Assembly: GCA_944324965.1 (NCBI GenBank)
Contig: CALUYH010000002.1
Location: forward strand, 1-64,000
Direction: 5' to 3'
Length of the DNA: 64,000 bases
Source of the DNA: Candidatus Avelusimicrobium gallinaceum
Lineage (GTDB): Bacteria; Elusimicrobiota; Elusimicrobia; Elusimicrobiales; Elusimicrobiaceae
Shown: positions 1-7,744 of the stretch, in pieces
Layout: each line of letters starts with the position of its first letter
Numbering within the stretch: the stretch's first letter is position 1
Made by a program: the position numbers and the translations under genes
The notes under the pieces: generated by a model
Database searches by the model: none
What the model saw: the letters and a program-made list of their open reading frames with translations, nothing else
What the model was told of the DNA's origin: nothing

Positions 1-42
1 CCTTGACGTTGCGGTTTTAAGCAGAATTGTACGAATGATTGG

Positions 43-75
43 GCGGGCCGGAAGAATTTTCCGGCCCGCTTTTTT
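43..75 (+). terminator. Rho-independent terminator of a gene upstream of the window
   Basis: An 11-bp GC-rich stem (GCGGGCCGGAA pairing with TTCCGGCCCGC) is followed by six T. It probably ends a gene lying mostly outside the window. One reading frame at the very edge stops with TAA at 18-20, which fits the tail of such a gene, but only five codons are visible and I do not call it. Confidence 0.85.
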
Positions 76-289
76 ATTGGATTTCCCGTCCGTGGGAAGG
101 CGTGCCGTGCCAGCGCTGGTCCAGGGTCCTATAAAAATCACTTCTAAGTGGGAAATTTTATAACTCGTTCGGTTTCCGCACTCTAACAATAAAATTCCTG
201 ATTCGCTTGGAAGGCTTTTTATAGGAGGGGCTAAAGGGCCGGATAAACAACAACAGCCACAGCAAAAGCAAAAGCAAAAGCCTCTGGGC
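76..289. other. Intergenic region without a gene, upstream of a pilin-like gene
   Basis: I see no coding sequence here. There is an imperfect inverted repeat (ATAAAA...CACTT at 131-143 against AAGTG...TTTTAT at 146-161) and a short tandem repeat of the hexamer AGCAAA (261-281, three and a half copies) directly before the promoter of the pilin-like gene. Confidence 0.6.
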
Positions 290-317
290 TTGACTCGTTT
301 TTTTTTTTTGATAAATT
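290..317 (+). promoter_or_regulatory. Pilin promoter with poly-T spacer (copy 1)
   Basis: TTGACT serves as the -35 element, followed by CG, a run of 12 T (298-309), and GATAAATT. TAAATT at 312-317 is the best -10 hexamer, with a 16-bp spacer. The start codon lies 7 nt beyond the hexamer, so the transcript is probably leaderless. The same TTGACTCG + T-run + GATA element occurs before two other pilin-like genes (4072 and 35406). Confidence 0.7.
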
Positions 318-323
318 TTGTCT

Positions 324-845
324 ATGAACAGAATTTATCAAAAAACACTCTTGGACGGAAAACTCCGCGCAAAACGCCGATTAGGCGGGTTTACGCTCAT
401 TGAATTGTTAGTCGTGGTGCTGATTATCGGCATCTTATCGGCGGTAGCACTTCCGCAGTACACAAAAGCGGTAGAAAAATCCCGCGCGGTTGAGGCAATG
501 ACTCTACTGAAAAGCATTGCCGACGCCAACAAAGTATATTATATGGCCAATGGCGTATATGCCGAGCATATAGATGAGTTGGATATAGAAATCCCGGGGG
601 AAGATACAACCCTGTATGATTGGCGGCGGAAGCAGACTAAAAACTTTCAGTATGGCACGCAGTTAGAAGGTCGGCCTGATACGATTGCCGCCGCCAACCG
701 TGTGCCTGTCAAACAATTTTATTATATGTATATCACGGCTGATGCATCCAGTATATTTTGTGGTGGATATAATGAACAAGGAAAGTCCGTTTGTAATGCA
801 TTAAGTAACGGACGCAAAAGTGGTTCGGAATATGTAATTAATTAA
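324..845 (+). CDS. Type IV pilin-like protein (pilin paralogue 1)
   Basis: A 173-residue prepilin with a class III leader. Cleavage by prepilin peptidase is expected after Gly22, just before the F-T-L-I-E motif with the conserved Glu5 of the mature protein, followed by the hydrophobic alpha-1 helix. The globular part carries a C-terminal Cys pair (around FCGG and VCNA), as in the D-loop of pilins. I chose ATG 324 over an in-frame TTG 6 nt upstream because it matches the start of paralogue 3 (MNKVYQK) and sits at the expected distance from the -10 box. The gene is monocistronic, with its own promoter and terminator. It could be a major pilin, a minor pilin or a pseudopilin; sequence alone does not decide. 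Confidence 0.9.
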   Translation: MNRIYQKTLLDGKLRAKRRLGGFTLIELLVVVLIIGILSAVALPQYTKAVEKSRAVEAMTLLKSIADANKVYYMANGVYAEHIDELDIEIPGEDTTLYDWRRKQTKNFQYGTQLEGRPDTIAAANRVPVKQFYYMYITADASSIFCGGYNEQGKSVCNALSNGRKSGSEYVIN

Positions 846-851
846 TACATC

Positions 852-883
852 AAAAGCCCCGGCGAAATCCCGCCGGGGCTTTT
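852..883. terminator. Bidirectional terminator between pilin gene and DJ-1 family gene
   Basis: A 13-nt arm AAAAGCCCCGGCG pairs with CGCCGGGGCTTTT across a 6-nt loop. T- or A-runs on both sides let it serve both convergent genes. Confidence 0.85.
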
Positions 884-905
884 AATTATCCCAGACAGGG
901 AAAAT

Positions 906-1451
906 TTAATTGCCTTTGTAGTAGATTTCTTTTTTGGTTTTGTCGGCCACTTCTTTGCCGGCGGCGTCTTCCAACACCAGGAAGGCAAAGTCTATCGCGG
1001 CCGCGGCCGATTTGCCGGAGATGATGTTGCCGTCTTTTACGGCGTAATCTTCGCAATAGGTGCCGCCAAAGTCCTCATTCATCGCCGTAAAGCAGGTGTA
1101 GCGGCGGCCTTTTAGATAGCCGGCGTGGCCTAAAATCGTCGGGCCGGCGCAAATGGCGGCTACGGTTTTGCCCGCGTCCATAAACTGTTTAATCAGCGCT
1201 TGCACGGCGGGGTTAGCTTCCATTGCCTTGTACTGCGGTCCGCCAGGCATTACCAGTAAGTCGTATTTGTTGCCGTCCAAAGCGGAAAACGGCCGCAGTT
1301 TCGTGCACGTCAAGCCGAAGCGGCCCGTAGCGTCTTTATCCAAGAGGGAATAAATATCCACCGTCACGCCGCCGCGGCGCAAAATAGCAAAAGTGCCAAT
1401 CGCTTCAATTTCTTCAAACCCGTCGGTTACTACCATACATACTTTTTTCAT
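906..1451 (-). CDS. DJ-1/PfpI family protein
   Basis: A 181-residue protein of the DJ-1/PfpI (ThiJ) superfamily, which includes protein and nucleotide deglycases and chaperones. The nucleophile-elbow cysteine is Cys101 in AICAGP, and the partner Glu lies in the GFEEIE segment near residues 13-16. The MPGGP motif at about 68-72 is typical. The start codon overlaps the stop of the preceding C_GCAxxG_C_C gene by one base (TAATG), so the two are translationally coupled. Both are thiol-based proteins, which suggests a shared redox or detoxification context. Substrate cannot be read from the sequence. Confidence 0.88.
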   Translation of the reverse strand: MKKVCMVVTDGFEEIEAIGTFAILRRGGVTVDIYSLLDKDATGRFGLTCTKLRPFSALDGNKYDLLVMPGGPQYKAMEANPAVQALIKQFMDAGKTVAAICAGPTILGHAGYLKGRRYTCFTAMNEDFGGTYCEDYAVKDGNIISGKSAAAAIDFAFLVLEDAAGKEVADKTKKEIYYKGN

Positions 1452-1907
1452 TATTCTTCCTCCGCGTGTCTTGCTTCATACGGTTCAAACTGCCCCGGGA
1501 AAAGGACGTCTTCCACAATGCGTGCGCAGTCGGCCACGCAGCCGCGGCAGGAGCGCAGGCGGTCGGTTTTGCCGTCGGTTCCGCGCAGGATGGCGCAGCA
1601 GCAGGTGGTGTTCCAATCTTCAAACTTTTGGGCCATTTTGTTGCCCAGTTCAAAGGTGGCAAATTTAGACGCCGGCTTTTGCAAATTTCCGTCGCTGTTT
1701 TTCAACCCGGCCAGCATCATCATCGCGCATACGGAACCGCAGGGTTCGTAGCGTTTGGCAATGCCCAGGCCGTAGGCTTCCACGGCGCGGAAAGCGGTTT
1801 TTTCGTCCATTCCTAGCAGGTCGCAATAGGTGCAGGCCACGGCTTGGGCGCAGTTATAACCGTTTTTGTGTCTGTCTTTTGGCTTTTTGAACTCTGGATT
1901 TCATCAT
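1451..1907 (-). pseudogene. C_GCAxxG_C_C family redox protein, apparent 5' frameshift
   Basis: The readable frame encodes a Cys-rich protein of the C_GCAxxG_C_C family (putative redox-active, metal-binding), including CGSVCAM, TTCCCA and CRGCVADC. A GTG at 1840 would start inside the conserved N-C-A-Q-A-V motif and remove its cysteine. Upstream in that frame there is no start codon before a stop at 1901-1903. In the neighbouring frame, ATG codons at 1907 and 1904 begin a peptide reading MKSRVQKAK. It joins the conserved part after a one-base shift in a run of four A (KAK then DRHKNGYNCAQAV). This could be a real frameshift mutation, a programmed shift or a sequence error. Confidence 0.65.
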
Positions 1908-1912
1908 AACTT

Positions 1913-1941
1913 AAAAAAGCTCCGCGCTTACGGGCGGAGCT
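1913..1941 (-). terminator. Terminator of metK
   Basis: On the minus strand AGCTCCGC pairs with GCGGAGCT and is followed by six T. It lies directly in front of the C_GCAxxG_C_C gene. Confidence 0.85.
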
Positions 1942-1946
1942 GAAAA

Positions 1947-3107
1947 TTATTTGGCGGCTTTTTGCAGCGCGCTTACCTTGTCGGTAGCTTCCCAGGGGAA
2001 TTCCTTGCGGCCGAAATGCCCGAAAGAAGCCGTGGCAAGATAGATGGGGTTTCTGAGTTTAAAATACTCAATAATGCCCCGCGGCGTAAGCGGGAAAATC
2101 TTGCGCGCAATCTGCGCGAGTTTTTCGTCCGGGATTACGCCCGTGCCGTCCGTATCCACGTAGAACCCCACGGGTTCTTCGCGCCCGATGGCGTAGGCAA
2201 TCTGCACGGTGCATTCGTGGGCCAGTTTGGCGGCCACGATGTTTTTGGCAATGTAGCGGGCCATATAGGCGGCGGAGCGGTCCACTTTGGTCGGGTCCTT
2301 GCCGGAGAAGGCACCCCCGCCGTGCGGGCAGCGGCCGCCGTAGGTGTCCACAATGATTTTGCGGCCGGTCAGGCCGGTGTCGGATTGCGGACCGCCGATG
2401 ACGAATTTGCCCGTCGGGTTGATGTAAATTTTGGTGTCCTTATCAATCCATTTTTTGACGGCCGGAATAATGGCCGCGGCTTCAATTTCGCGTTTGGATT
2501 TTTCGGTAATTTTGGTGCCGGTGCGGTCCAAAATGTCTTCGGTGTGTTGGGTGGAAACCACAATCGTGTCCACGCGCACGGGTTTACCGTCGCGGTATTC
2601 CACGGTCACCTGGCTTTTGGCATCGGGGCCGAGGTAGGGCAGCATTTTGGTGCGGCGGGCTTTTTCCAAATTTCTCAAAATTTCGTGCGACAACATGAGC
2701 GAAAGCGGCATGTATTCCAGCGTTTCGTCCACCGCGTAGCCGACCATTAACCCTTGGTCGCCGGCGCCGCCGACGTCCACGCCCTGGCTGATGTCGGGCG
2801 ATTGTTTGCCGATGACGTTAATCACAGCGCAGGTTTTGTAGTTAAAACCGTATTTGGCGTCGTCGTAGCCGATGTTTTTAATCACGTCGCGCGCGATTTG
2901 TTCCACATCTACCCACGTGCGGGTGGTGATTTCTCCGCCGACGATGACGAGCCCCCTCGTGATGTACGTTTCGCAGGCGACGCGGGCGGTTTTGTCCTTC
3001 TTCAAAATTTCGTCCAGGATAGCGTCGGAAATCTGATCGCAGACTTTGTCCGGGTGCCCTTTGGAAACGGATTCGGAAGTAAAGAAGCATTTTCCATGTT
3101 TAATCAT
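1947..3107 (-). CDS. metK: S-adenosylmethionine synthase
   Basis: MetK makes S-adenosylmethionine from methionine and ATP in the cytosol. At 386 residues it has the usual bacterial length. The N-terminal ATP/methionine region ([18 protein letters not shown], residues about 6-23), the GAGDQG motif and the C-terminal [16 protein letters not shown] segment are all present. ATG 3107 is preceded at good distance by AGGAG, and translation begins MIKHGK. A longer reading from 3179 would cross the promoter, so I reject it. The gene is monocistronic and divergent from the exonuclease III gene. Its short leader contains a GC-rich hairpin just before the ribosome binding site. Confidence 0.97.
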   Translation of the reverse strand: MIKHGKCFFTSESVSKGHPDKVCDQISDAILDEILKKDKTARVACETYITRGLVIVGGEITTRTWVDVEQIARDVIKNIGYDDAKYGFNYKTCAVINVIGKQSPDISQGVDVGGAGDQGLMVGYAVDETLEYMPLSLMLSHEILRNLEKARRTKMLPYLGPDAKSQVTVEYRDGKPVRVDTIVVSTQHTEDILDRTGTKITEKSKREIEAAAIIPAVKKWIDKDTKIYINPTGKFVIGGPQSDTGLTGRKIIVDTYGGRCPHGGGAFSGKDPTKVDRSAAYMARYIAKNIVAAKLAHECTVQIAYAIGREEPVGFYVDTDGTGVIPDEKLAQIARKIFPLTPRGIIEYFKLRNPIYLATASFGHFGRKEFPWEATDKVSALQKAAK

Positions 3108-3156
3108 AATACCTACTCCTGACGCCGGCTTGAGGGGAACCGGCGCATTTAATTTA
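3108..3156 (-). promoter_or_regulatory. metK 5' leader with hairpin next to the ribosome binding site
   Basis: The predicted leader is about 49 nt. It holds a stem CGCCGGTT/AAGCCGGCG with a C-rich loop, ending a few nt before the AGGAG ribosome binding site. metK leaders are often regulated by SAM-sensing RNAs, but this element is shorter than the known SAM classes and I find no class-defining motif. Translational control is a possibility only. Confidence 0.4.
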
Positions 3157-3168
3157 TAATATATTATA
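3155..3168. promoter_or_regulatory. Overlapping divergent -10 elements for metK and exonuclease III
   Basis: The AT-rich stretch holds TATAAT on the plus strand (3155-3160, towards the exonuclease gene) and TATAAT on the minus strand (3168-3163, towards metK), so the two promoters sit back to back. Confidence 0.6.
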
Positions 3169-3190
3169 TCATTTGCCAAAAGGGGGGAAA

Positions 3191-3961
3191 ATGACTCAAA
3201 AGTTTATTTCCTGGAACGTCAACGGTATCCGCGCGGTGGAAAAGAAAGGATTTTTGGATTTTTTGGCTTCCTGCGGGGCGGACATTTTGGCCGTGCAGGA
3301 AACCAAGGCCTGCCCGCAGCAGCTTTCGGAAGCGCTGCAAAATCCGCCGGGGTACCATGCGTTTTACTGCTGTGCCGAGCGCAAAGGGTACAGCGGGGTG
3401 GCGTGCTTTTGCAAGCAACCGCCGCTGGCGGTGACGCACGGCCTGGGCGTGGAAGAATTGGACCGCGAAGGCCGCACGCTGATTTTGGAATATCCGAATT
3501 TTTATTTTTTAAACATCTATTTCCCCAACGGCGGGCAGGGGGAAGAACGCATTGCGTTTAAACTGCGTTTTTACAAACGGTTTTTGGAAAAAAGCCAAGA
3601 ACTTTTTAATACGGGCAAGACGGTGATTGCCTGCGGAGACGTGAACACCGCCCACCGGGAGATTGACCTGGCCCGCCCCAAGGAAAACGCGGACGTGTCC
3701 GGCTTCCTGCCGGAAGAACGCGCCTGGCTGGACCGGTTTTTTACGGAAGGATATGTGGACGTGTATCGCGCCTTTGAAAAATCCGGCGGGCATTACACGT
3801 GGTGGGACTACAAAACCCGCGCGCGGGAACGCAACGTGGGGTGGCGGCTGGACTATTTTATGATAGACCAAAAATCCTTGCCGCGGGTGACGGGGGCCGC
3901 CATTTTGGCGGACGTGATGGGCTCGGACCATTGCCCGGTGGAAATGGAAATTAATTTATAA
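3191..3961 (+). CDS. xth: Exodeoxyribonuclease III (AP endonuclease family)
   Basis: A 256-residue ExoIII-type enzyme of the endonuclease/exonuclease/phosphatase superfamily. It cleaves abasic sites and has 3'-5' exonuclease activity in base-excision repair. Visible signatures are SWNVNGIRA near the N-terminus, the metal ligand in AVQETKA, the GDVN(T)AH motif, RLDYF and the C-terminal catalytic GSDHCP. ATG 3191 follows a GGGGGGA ribosome binding site. An earlier in-frame start at 3173 would precede that site and overlap the promoter. The gene is monocistronic with a strong terminator. Confidence 0.95.
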   Translation: MTQKFISWNVNGIRAVEKKGFLDFLASCGADILAVQETKACPQQLSEALQNPPGYHAFYCCAERKGYSGVACFCKQPPLAVTHGLGVEELDREGRTLILEYPNFYFLNIYFPNGGQGEERIAFKLRFYKRFLEKSQELFNTGKTVIACGDVNTAHREIDLARPKENADVSGFLPEERAWLDRFFTEGYVDVYRAFEKSGGHYTWWDYKTRARERNVGWRLDYFMIDQKSLPRVTGAAILADVMGSDHCPVEMEINL

Positions 3962-3982
3962 CGCCGAAAAAAGCCGTTTTAA

Positions 3983-4019
3983 ACAGCCGCTTCGGATTTT
4001 TCCGGAGCGGCTGTTTTTT
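3983..4019 (+). terminator. Terminator of the exonuclease III gene
   Basis: A 14-bp stem (ACAGCCGCTTCGGA with TCCGGAGCGGCTGT) is followed by six T. Confidence 0.9.
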
Positions 4020-4071
4020 GCGCAAAATGGGGCTAATATGCGCTGATTTGCGACGGGAATCTTAAAAGGGC

Positions 4072-4099
4072 TTGACTCGTTTTTTTTTTTTGATACAGT
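4072..4099 (+). promoter_or_regulatory. Pilin promoter with poly-T spacer (copy 2)
   Basis: TTGACTCG is followed by 12 T (4080-4091) and GATACAGT. TACAGT (4094-4099) as the -10 gives a 16-bp spacer, the same as in copy 1. Unlike copies 1 and 3, this promoter feeds a leader of about 75 nt. Confidence 0.7.
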
Positions 4100-4107
4100 G
4101 GGGTTAC

Positions 4108-4156
4108 GGTCCGGGAAAGGTTATATAAAAACTCCTACAGTTCCCTTTTCCGGGCC
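4108..4156 (+). promoter_or_regulatory. 5'-UTR stem-loop of the second pilin gene
   Basis: Arms 4108-4120 (GGTCCGGGAAAGG) and 4144-4156 (CCTTTTCCGGGCC) form a continuous 13-bp stem with two G-U pairs and a 23-nt loop. The base of the stem lies almost at the predicted transcription start and ends about 10 nt before the AAGGAG ribosome binding site. Such 5' hairpins commonly stabilise abundant mRNAs. A regulatory role is inference. Confidence 0.55.
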
Positions 4157-4179
4157 GCACTAAAAAAGGAGAAAAGCTT

Positions 4180-4725
4180 ATGAATACTAAAAAGGGTTTC
4201 ACCCTGATTGAATTGCTGGTGGTGGTCCTCATCATTGGCATTTTGGCTGCTATGGCCATGCCGCAGTACTTTAAAGCGGTAGAACGCTCCCGCATGACGG
4301 AAGCGGATCAGCTGTTGAATACCATTGCTCAGGCCCAACAGCGCAAATACTTGCAAATTAACAAGTATACTACGGAATACAAATCCTTGGACGTTGCTCC
4401 GAAAGGCGCCTCTGGGTCCACCTACTACACCAAAGGCAACCCCACCTCCGGCGGCGGCAACGGCTTTAAGGTGGTCTTGGCCGAGACGGATTATGACACT
4501 GGCGCTGCCACGGCCACCCGCGTGCCGAATACGGGTGGTACTTTGCAGTATAGCTATAACTTGTCCCGCAAATACGTCAGCAATAAAACCACCTGCACGG
4601 GTACGGATGCTGGCGGCAAGGAATTGTGCGCCGACTTCTGCGGGGTGGATGCGGTTGATGCTTCTGGCGCTTGCTGCAACGACGGAAAACCTGGTGTGTG
4701 CGATACAACAGGCGGTGGAAATTAA
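4180..4725 (+). CDS. Type IV pilin-like protein (pilin paralogue 2)
   Basis: A 181-residue prepilin with a very short leader. Cleavage is expected after Gly6 in MNTKKG, followed by the F-T-L-I-E-L-L start of the pilin helix. The C-terminal part is rich in Cys and Gly (about ten residues between two CxxG-like Cys clusters around 144-176), more than in the other paralogues, and may be disulfide-bonded. A strong AAGGAG ribosome binding site precedes ATG 4180. The gene is monocistronic, with the shared poly-T promoter, a structured leader and its own terminator. Its role as shaft, tip or pseudopilin subunit is not decidable here. Confidence 0.9.
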   Translation: MNTKKGFTLIELLVVVLIIGILAAMAMPQYFKAVERSRMTEADQLLNTIAQAQQRKYLQINKYTTEYKSLDVAPKGASGSTYYTKGNPTSGGGNGFKVVLAETDYDTGAATATRVPNTGGTLQYSYNLSRKYVSNKTTCTGTDAGGKELCADFCGVDAVDASGACCNDGKPGVCDTTGGGN

Positions 4726-4749
4726 TTTCCAAAAAGTTTCATCGCTTTG

Positions 4750-4774
4750 CCCCGCCCTTAGGGCGGGGTTTTTT
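4750..4774 (+). terminator. Terminator of pilin gene 2
   Basis: CCCCGCCC pairs with GGGCGGGG across a 3-nt loop, followed by six T. Confidence 0.92.
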
Positions 4775-4780
4775 ATGCAT

Positions 4781-4805
4781 AAAAAACCCCCGGTTTTGCC
4801 GGGGG
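4781..4805 (-). terminator. Terminator of the ferritin-like transporter gene
   Basis: Read on the minus strand, CCGGGG pairs through a 5-nt loop with CCCCGG and is followed by six T. It is back to back with the pilin terminator. Confidence 0.85.
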
Positions 4806-4825
4806 TATGTGTAAAGCGAAGTCGG

Positions 4826-5692
4826 TTAGGCTTCAATCCCCGTGAAGGTTTTGAGCGCAAACCCGATTAAAAAGCTGACCGCCGCCACGCCAAAGCTCAG
4901 GCACGTCATTTCAATAAAGCGGTGTTTGAAATTTTCGCCCCGCGCCACGGAATAGTAAAACATAAAGCCCGCAATCAGCAGGAGCGCAAAAAACAACATC
5001 AGCCCCAGCGCGGCAAAAACATTGCTTAAGCACGCAAACGGTGCCACCAATAGCACCACGGTAATCACATACGCCACGCCCGTGTACACGGCCGCTTTGA
5101 CGGGGTGCTTGCCGGAGTCTTTTTCCGTCTTGGAGGACAAATACTCCGAGGACGCCATAGACAGCGCCGCCGCAATGCCCGTAATGGCGCCCGTCAGCGC
5201 GATGAGCTTGCTGTTGGAAAGCGCCAGCGTGAACCCGGCCAGTGCGCCCGTAAATTCCACCAGCGCGTCCGAAAGCCCCAAAATCACCGAGCTCATATAC
5301 GCCAGGCGTTCTTCGTTAATCAGTGCAATCAGTTTGGCTTCGTGGGCGTCTTCTTCTTCGGCCAGTTGGGCGATGTGCGGATAATCCGTAAACGCACGGT
5401 AGGTGCCGGAGGCGTGGTGCTCGCCCGATTCCATGAGTTTAATGGCAAACGTCAGCCCTAATGTTTTGGCCAAAAAAGAGTACCAAAAAATTTTAAAGCG
5501 GTCCGGCCGGGCGGCCACGCCGGATTCTTCTTTAATCAAATCGTAGTGGCGTTTCTCGTCGGTGGACAGTGTTTCCAGCACGGTGCGGTTTTGGGGGTTC
5601 TTTTCGCACGCGGCCAAGTTTTTGTAAATATAGTGTTCCGTAATTTCGTTGCGGGAAAATACTTCTAAACTTTGTTTTGTAGTGGCAGACAT
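4826..5692 (-). CDS. Membrane-bound ferritin-like protein with VIT1/CCC1 transporter domain (MbfA type)
   Basis: A 288-residue fusion. Residues about 1-135 form a rubrerythrin/ferritin-like helical domain with metal-binding patterns (EKRH near 47-50 and EEEDAHE near 112-118). Residues about 140-288 form a VIT1/CCC1-type membrane domain with roughly five hydrophobic segments. In the MbfA family the ferritin domain senses or oxidises iron and the membrane domain exports it, protecting against iron and peroxide stress. ATG 5692 has AGGAG upstream. No iron-box operator could be recognised. The substrate (Fe or Mn) is inferred from the family. Confidence 0.85.
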   Translation of the reverse strand: MSATTKQSLEVFSRNEITEHYIYKNLAACEKNPQNRTVLETLSTDEKRHYDLIKEESGVAARPDRFKIFWYSFLAKTLGLTFAIKLMESGEHHASGTYRAFTDYPHIAQLAEEEDAHEAKLIALINEERLAYMSSVILGLSDALVEFTGALAGFTLALSNSKLIALTGAITGIAAALSMASSEYLSSKTEKDSGKHPVKAAVYTGVAYVITVVLLVAPFACLSNVFAALGLMLFFALLLIAGFMFYYSVARGENFKHRFIEMTCLSFGVAAVSFLIGFALKTFTGIEA

Positions 5693-5740
5693 AATACTCC
5701 TCTTGTTTTGATTCCGGACGGGTCGGAAAAATAAAACGGT

Positions 5741-7231
5741 TTATTTTTGGGTTGTTTTGGCCGGCTGCGCTTTGGCAGCAGGTTCGGTTTTGGTTTCGGG
5801 CGCGGGGGCCGTTTCGGGCGAAAGCGGCAGCAGGTCCTGCCCGAAGGCAAAATCAAACACCACGCCGGACAAAAATTGCAGTTGGTTAAACAAATCCTTT
5901 TCGCTGATGAACTCGTCGGGCGAGTGGGTGGTGTTTTCGGCCAGCGGGTCCATATCCGGGCCCAGACCGTAGGTAATTACGCCCAGTTTGCGCAAAAATT
6001 CGTTATCGCCCGACGCGGGGCTCATGCCCGGCACGGTGATGGCGCCCGGAATCAGCTTTTGGGCGGTTTTGGCAATAGAGGCAAACAGTTCGTCCGTGCC
6101 GTCCATCGGCTGCGGGAACGGCGTTTGGGGGCGTTCCAAAATTTCCAGCGTGATGTTTTCGTCGTCGGCAAACAGGTTTTTTAAATTTTCAAAAAATTCA
6201 TCCGGGTCCGAACCGGGCAGCAGGCGCACGTTTAAAATGGCGCTGGCTTCGCCGCTGGCGGAGCCGGTGTCCTTGCTGGCGGAAAGAACGGTGGGGTTAA
6301 TCGTGTCTTTCAGCTGGCTTCTGAAGAACGGGTCCAGGGCCATAATTTCGGCGGCGGATTGGCTGTTTTGCGGGGTGCCCGTCAGCAAAAAGTCAATGGT
6401 GGTTTGGCCGTCTTCGTCCTGCAGCGGGGCGATGGCTTTAAAGAAGGTCCGGGCCGTGGGCGTCAGTTTGGCGGGCGGGTTGTAGCTGGCAATTTTGGCC
6501 AGCGCCTGCGAGAGCAAATACACCGCGTTGTCGTTTACCGGCATGGACGAATGGACCCCTGTGCCGTAGGCGGTGATTTTGATGTCCATATACATTTTGG
6601 TGGAGGCTTCGGCAAACACAATGTCCGCGCCGTCCTTATTTTTAATGACGCCGCCGCCTTCGTTTAAGGCGTAGCCGGGGTTGATTTTATCCCAATGCGC
6701 GCCGCCCAGCCACAGCAGGCCGGTTTCGCTGCCCGACTCCTCGCCGGAAGTGGCCAGGAAAATCAGGTCCCGCTTGGGGGTAATTTTTTGGTCTTTTAAC
6801 CACGTAAACAGCGCCACATACACGGCCGTGTAGTTTTTGGCGTCCGTGGCGCCCAGGCCGTAGATGTTGCCGTTTTCCACCGTGGCTTTAAAGGGCGGAT
6901 AGCTCCAGCCTTCGGCGGCGGGGGCCGTGTCCAAATGGGAAATTAAAAGAAGCGGCTTTTGGGTCGGGTCGCTGCCTTTGATGCGCGCCAGCAGGTTGGC
7001 TCTTCCTTGCTCGGGGATGAAAATGTCCCAATCTATACCGTGTTTGTTAAATTCCTTATAAATATAGCGTGCGGCGGCCAATTCGTCCGGTTCCGGCAGG
7101 GACGTGTCAATGTTTAGTAAATTGATTAAATGGCGTTTGGCTTCCGCATTCAGCGCGTCCCAGCCGGCCTCCTTGGCGGGGGCGGGCAAGGTAAACAAGG
7201 CAACAAACAATAAAATAAACAGCCGCTTCAT
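5741..7231 (-). CDS. Secreted M20 family metallopeptidase
   Basis: A 496-residue M20 (ArgE/DapE/CPG2-type) zinc peptidase with an N-terminal signal peptide of about 19 residues. Active-site residues are visible: His99 and Asp101 in SHLDT, bridging Asp130 in GATDAKN, and catalytic Glu164/metal Glu165 in SGEES. The C-terminus is a Pro/Ala/Lys-rich tail of about 30 residues without similarity I recognise. It overlaps the upstream DUF192 gene by ATGA, so the two are coupled. A periplasmic or surface dipeptidase or carboxypeptidase role fits the nearby peptide importer. Confidence 0.88.
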   Translation of the reverse strand: MKRLFILLFVALFTLPAPAKEAGWDALNAEAKRHLINLLNIDTSLPEPDELAAARYIYKEFNKHGIDWDIFIPEQGRANLLARIKGSDPTQKPLLLISHLDTAPAAEGWSYPPFKATVENGNIYGLGATDAKNYTAVYVALFTWLKDQKITPKRDLIFLATSGEESGSETGLLWLGGAHWDKINPGYALNEGGGVIKNKDGADIVFAEASTKMYMDIKITAYGTGVHSSMPVNDNAVYLLSQALAKIASYNPPAKLTPTARTFFKAIAPLQDEDGQTTIDFLLTGTPQNSQSAAEIMALDPFFRSQLKDTINPTVLSASKDTGSASGEASAILNVRLLPGSDPDEFFENLKNLFADDENITLEILERPQTPFPQPMDGTDELFASIAKTAQKLIPGAITVPGMSPASGDNEFLRKLGVITYGLGPDMDPLAENTTHSPDEFISEKDLFNQLQFLSGVVFDFAFGQDLLPLSPETAPAPETKTEPAAKAQPAKTTQK

Positions 7232-7674
7232 TTGGTTCCCGGTAGCGTAAATTGAATCTCGGCCCCTTGCACCACGCCGTGTTTGGCGGCGGTTTTGGAG
7301 GCCAGCTCCAGCACGTATTGGCCGTAACCCAGCGCATAGGCCACCTGGTCATCGGGCGTGTAGGTGTAGGAGTGGGGCATTTCTTCGGCTACAAACGTTA
7401 CTTTGCGGTCCGACCCGATAAAGACAATGTCCAAATCAATCAGGGTGTTTTTCATCCAAAAGGCTTGGTCTTCATCCTGGTCAAACACAAACAGCATTCC
7501 TTCGTTTTCCGGCAGCTCGGTCACAAACATCAGCCCCTTTTCCTGCTTTTGGGGCGTATCGGCCACCCGCGCTTGCACGGGGAATCCGTCCGGCAGCGTG
7601 ACGGTTACGGTTTCGTACCCGCCGCAGGCGCACAGCAAAAACAGCGGAAGTAACAGCAGCGCAAATTTCTTCAT
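7228..7674 (-). CDS. DUF192 family lipoprotein
   Basis: A 148-residue protein. The N-terminal signal peptide ends in a lipobox (L-C-A-C, Cys17), predicting a lipid-anchored periplasmic protein. The DUF192 signatures follow: RVADTPQKQEKGLMF, the MLFVFDQDEDQAFWMKNT region and GYGQYVLEL. The family's function is unknown. ATG 7674 has no Shine-Dalgarno sequence, and a TGCTACACT -10 element ends 6 nt upstream, so a leaderless mRNA is likely. The gene is co-transcribed with the secreted peptidase. Confidence 0.88.
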   Translation of the reverse strand: MKKFALLLLPLFLLCACGGYETVTVTLPDGFPVQARVADTPQKQEKGLMFVTELPENEGMLFVFDQDEDQAFWMKNTLIDLDIVFIGSDRKVTFVAEEMPHSYTYTPDDQVAYALGYGQYVLELASKTAAKHGVVQGAEIQFTLPGTK

Positions 7675-7680
7675 ATATAA

Positions 7681-7689
7681 AGTGTAGCA
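7681..7689 (-). promoter_or_regulatory. Extended -10 promoter of the DUF192 gene (leaderless)
   Basis: Read on the minus strand as TG-C-TACACT, with six nt (TTATAT) before the ATG. No ribosome binding site is present. Confidence 0.6.
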
Positions 7690-7728
7690 AATTCCCGCCC
7701 GCTCGGGGCGCAGAAGGGGTTGGTAAAT

Positions 7729-7737
7729 TGCTATAAT
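7729..7737 (+). promoter_or_regulatory. Extended -10 promoter of the peptide transporter operon (leaderless)
   Basis: TG-C-TATAAT with 7 nt to the ATG at 7745. There is no TTGACA-like -35 at 17 bp, and no Shine-Dalgarno sequence fits between hexamer and start. Confidence 0.7.
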
Positions 7738-7744
7738 AAATTTA

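Noticed and set aside
1-40. Partial gene at the left edge
   Set aside because: Only five codons before a stop are visible in the most plausible frame; not enough to support a call.
261-281. AGCAAA repeat considered as a CRISPR or minisatellite
   Set aside because: Unit is only 6 bp with three and a half copies and no spacers.
1838-1840. GTG as the true start of the C_GCAxxG_C_C gene
   Set aside because: It falls inside the conserved N-C-A-Q-A-V motif and would delete a conserved cysteine; a frameshift explains the data better.
3108-3156. Known-class SAM riboswitch upstream of metK
   Set aside because: The leader is about 49 nt and lacks class-defining motifs; I keep it only as an unclassified hairpin.
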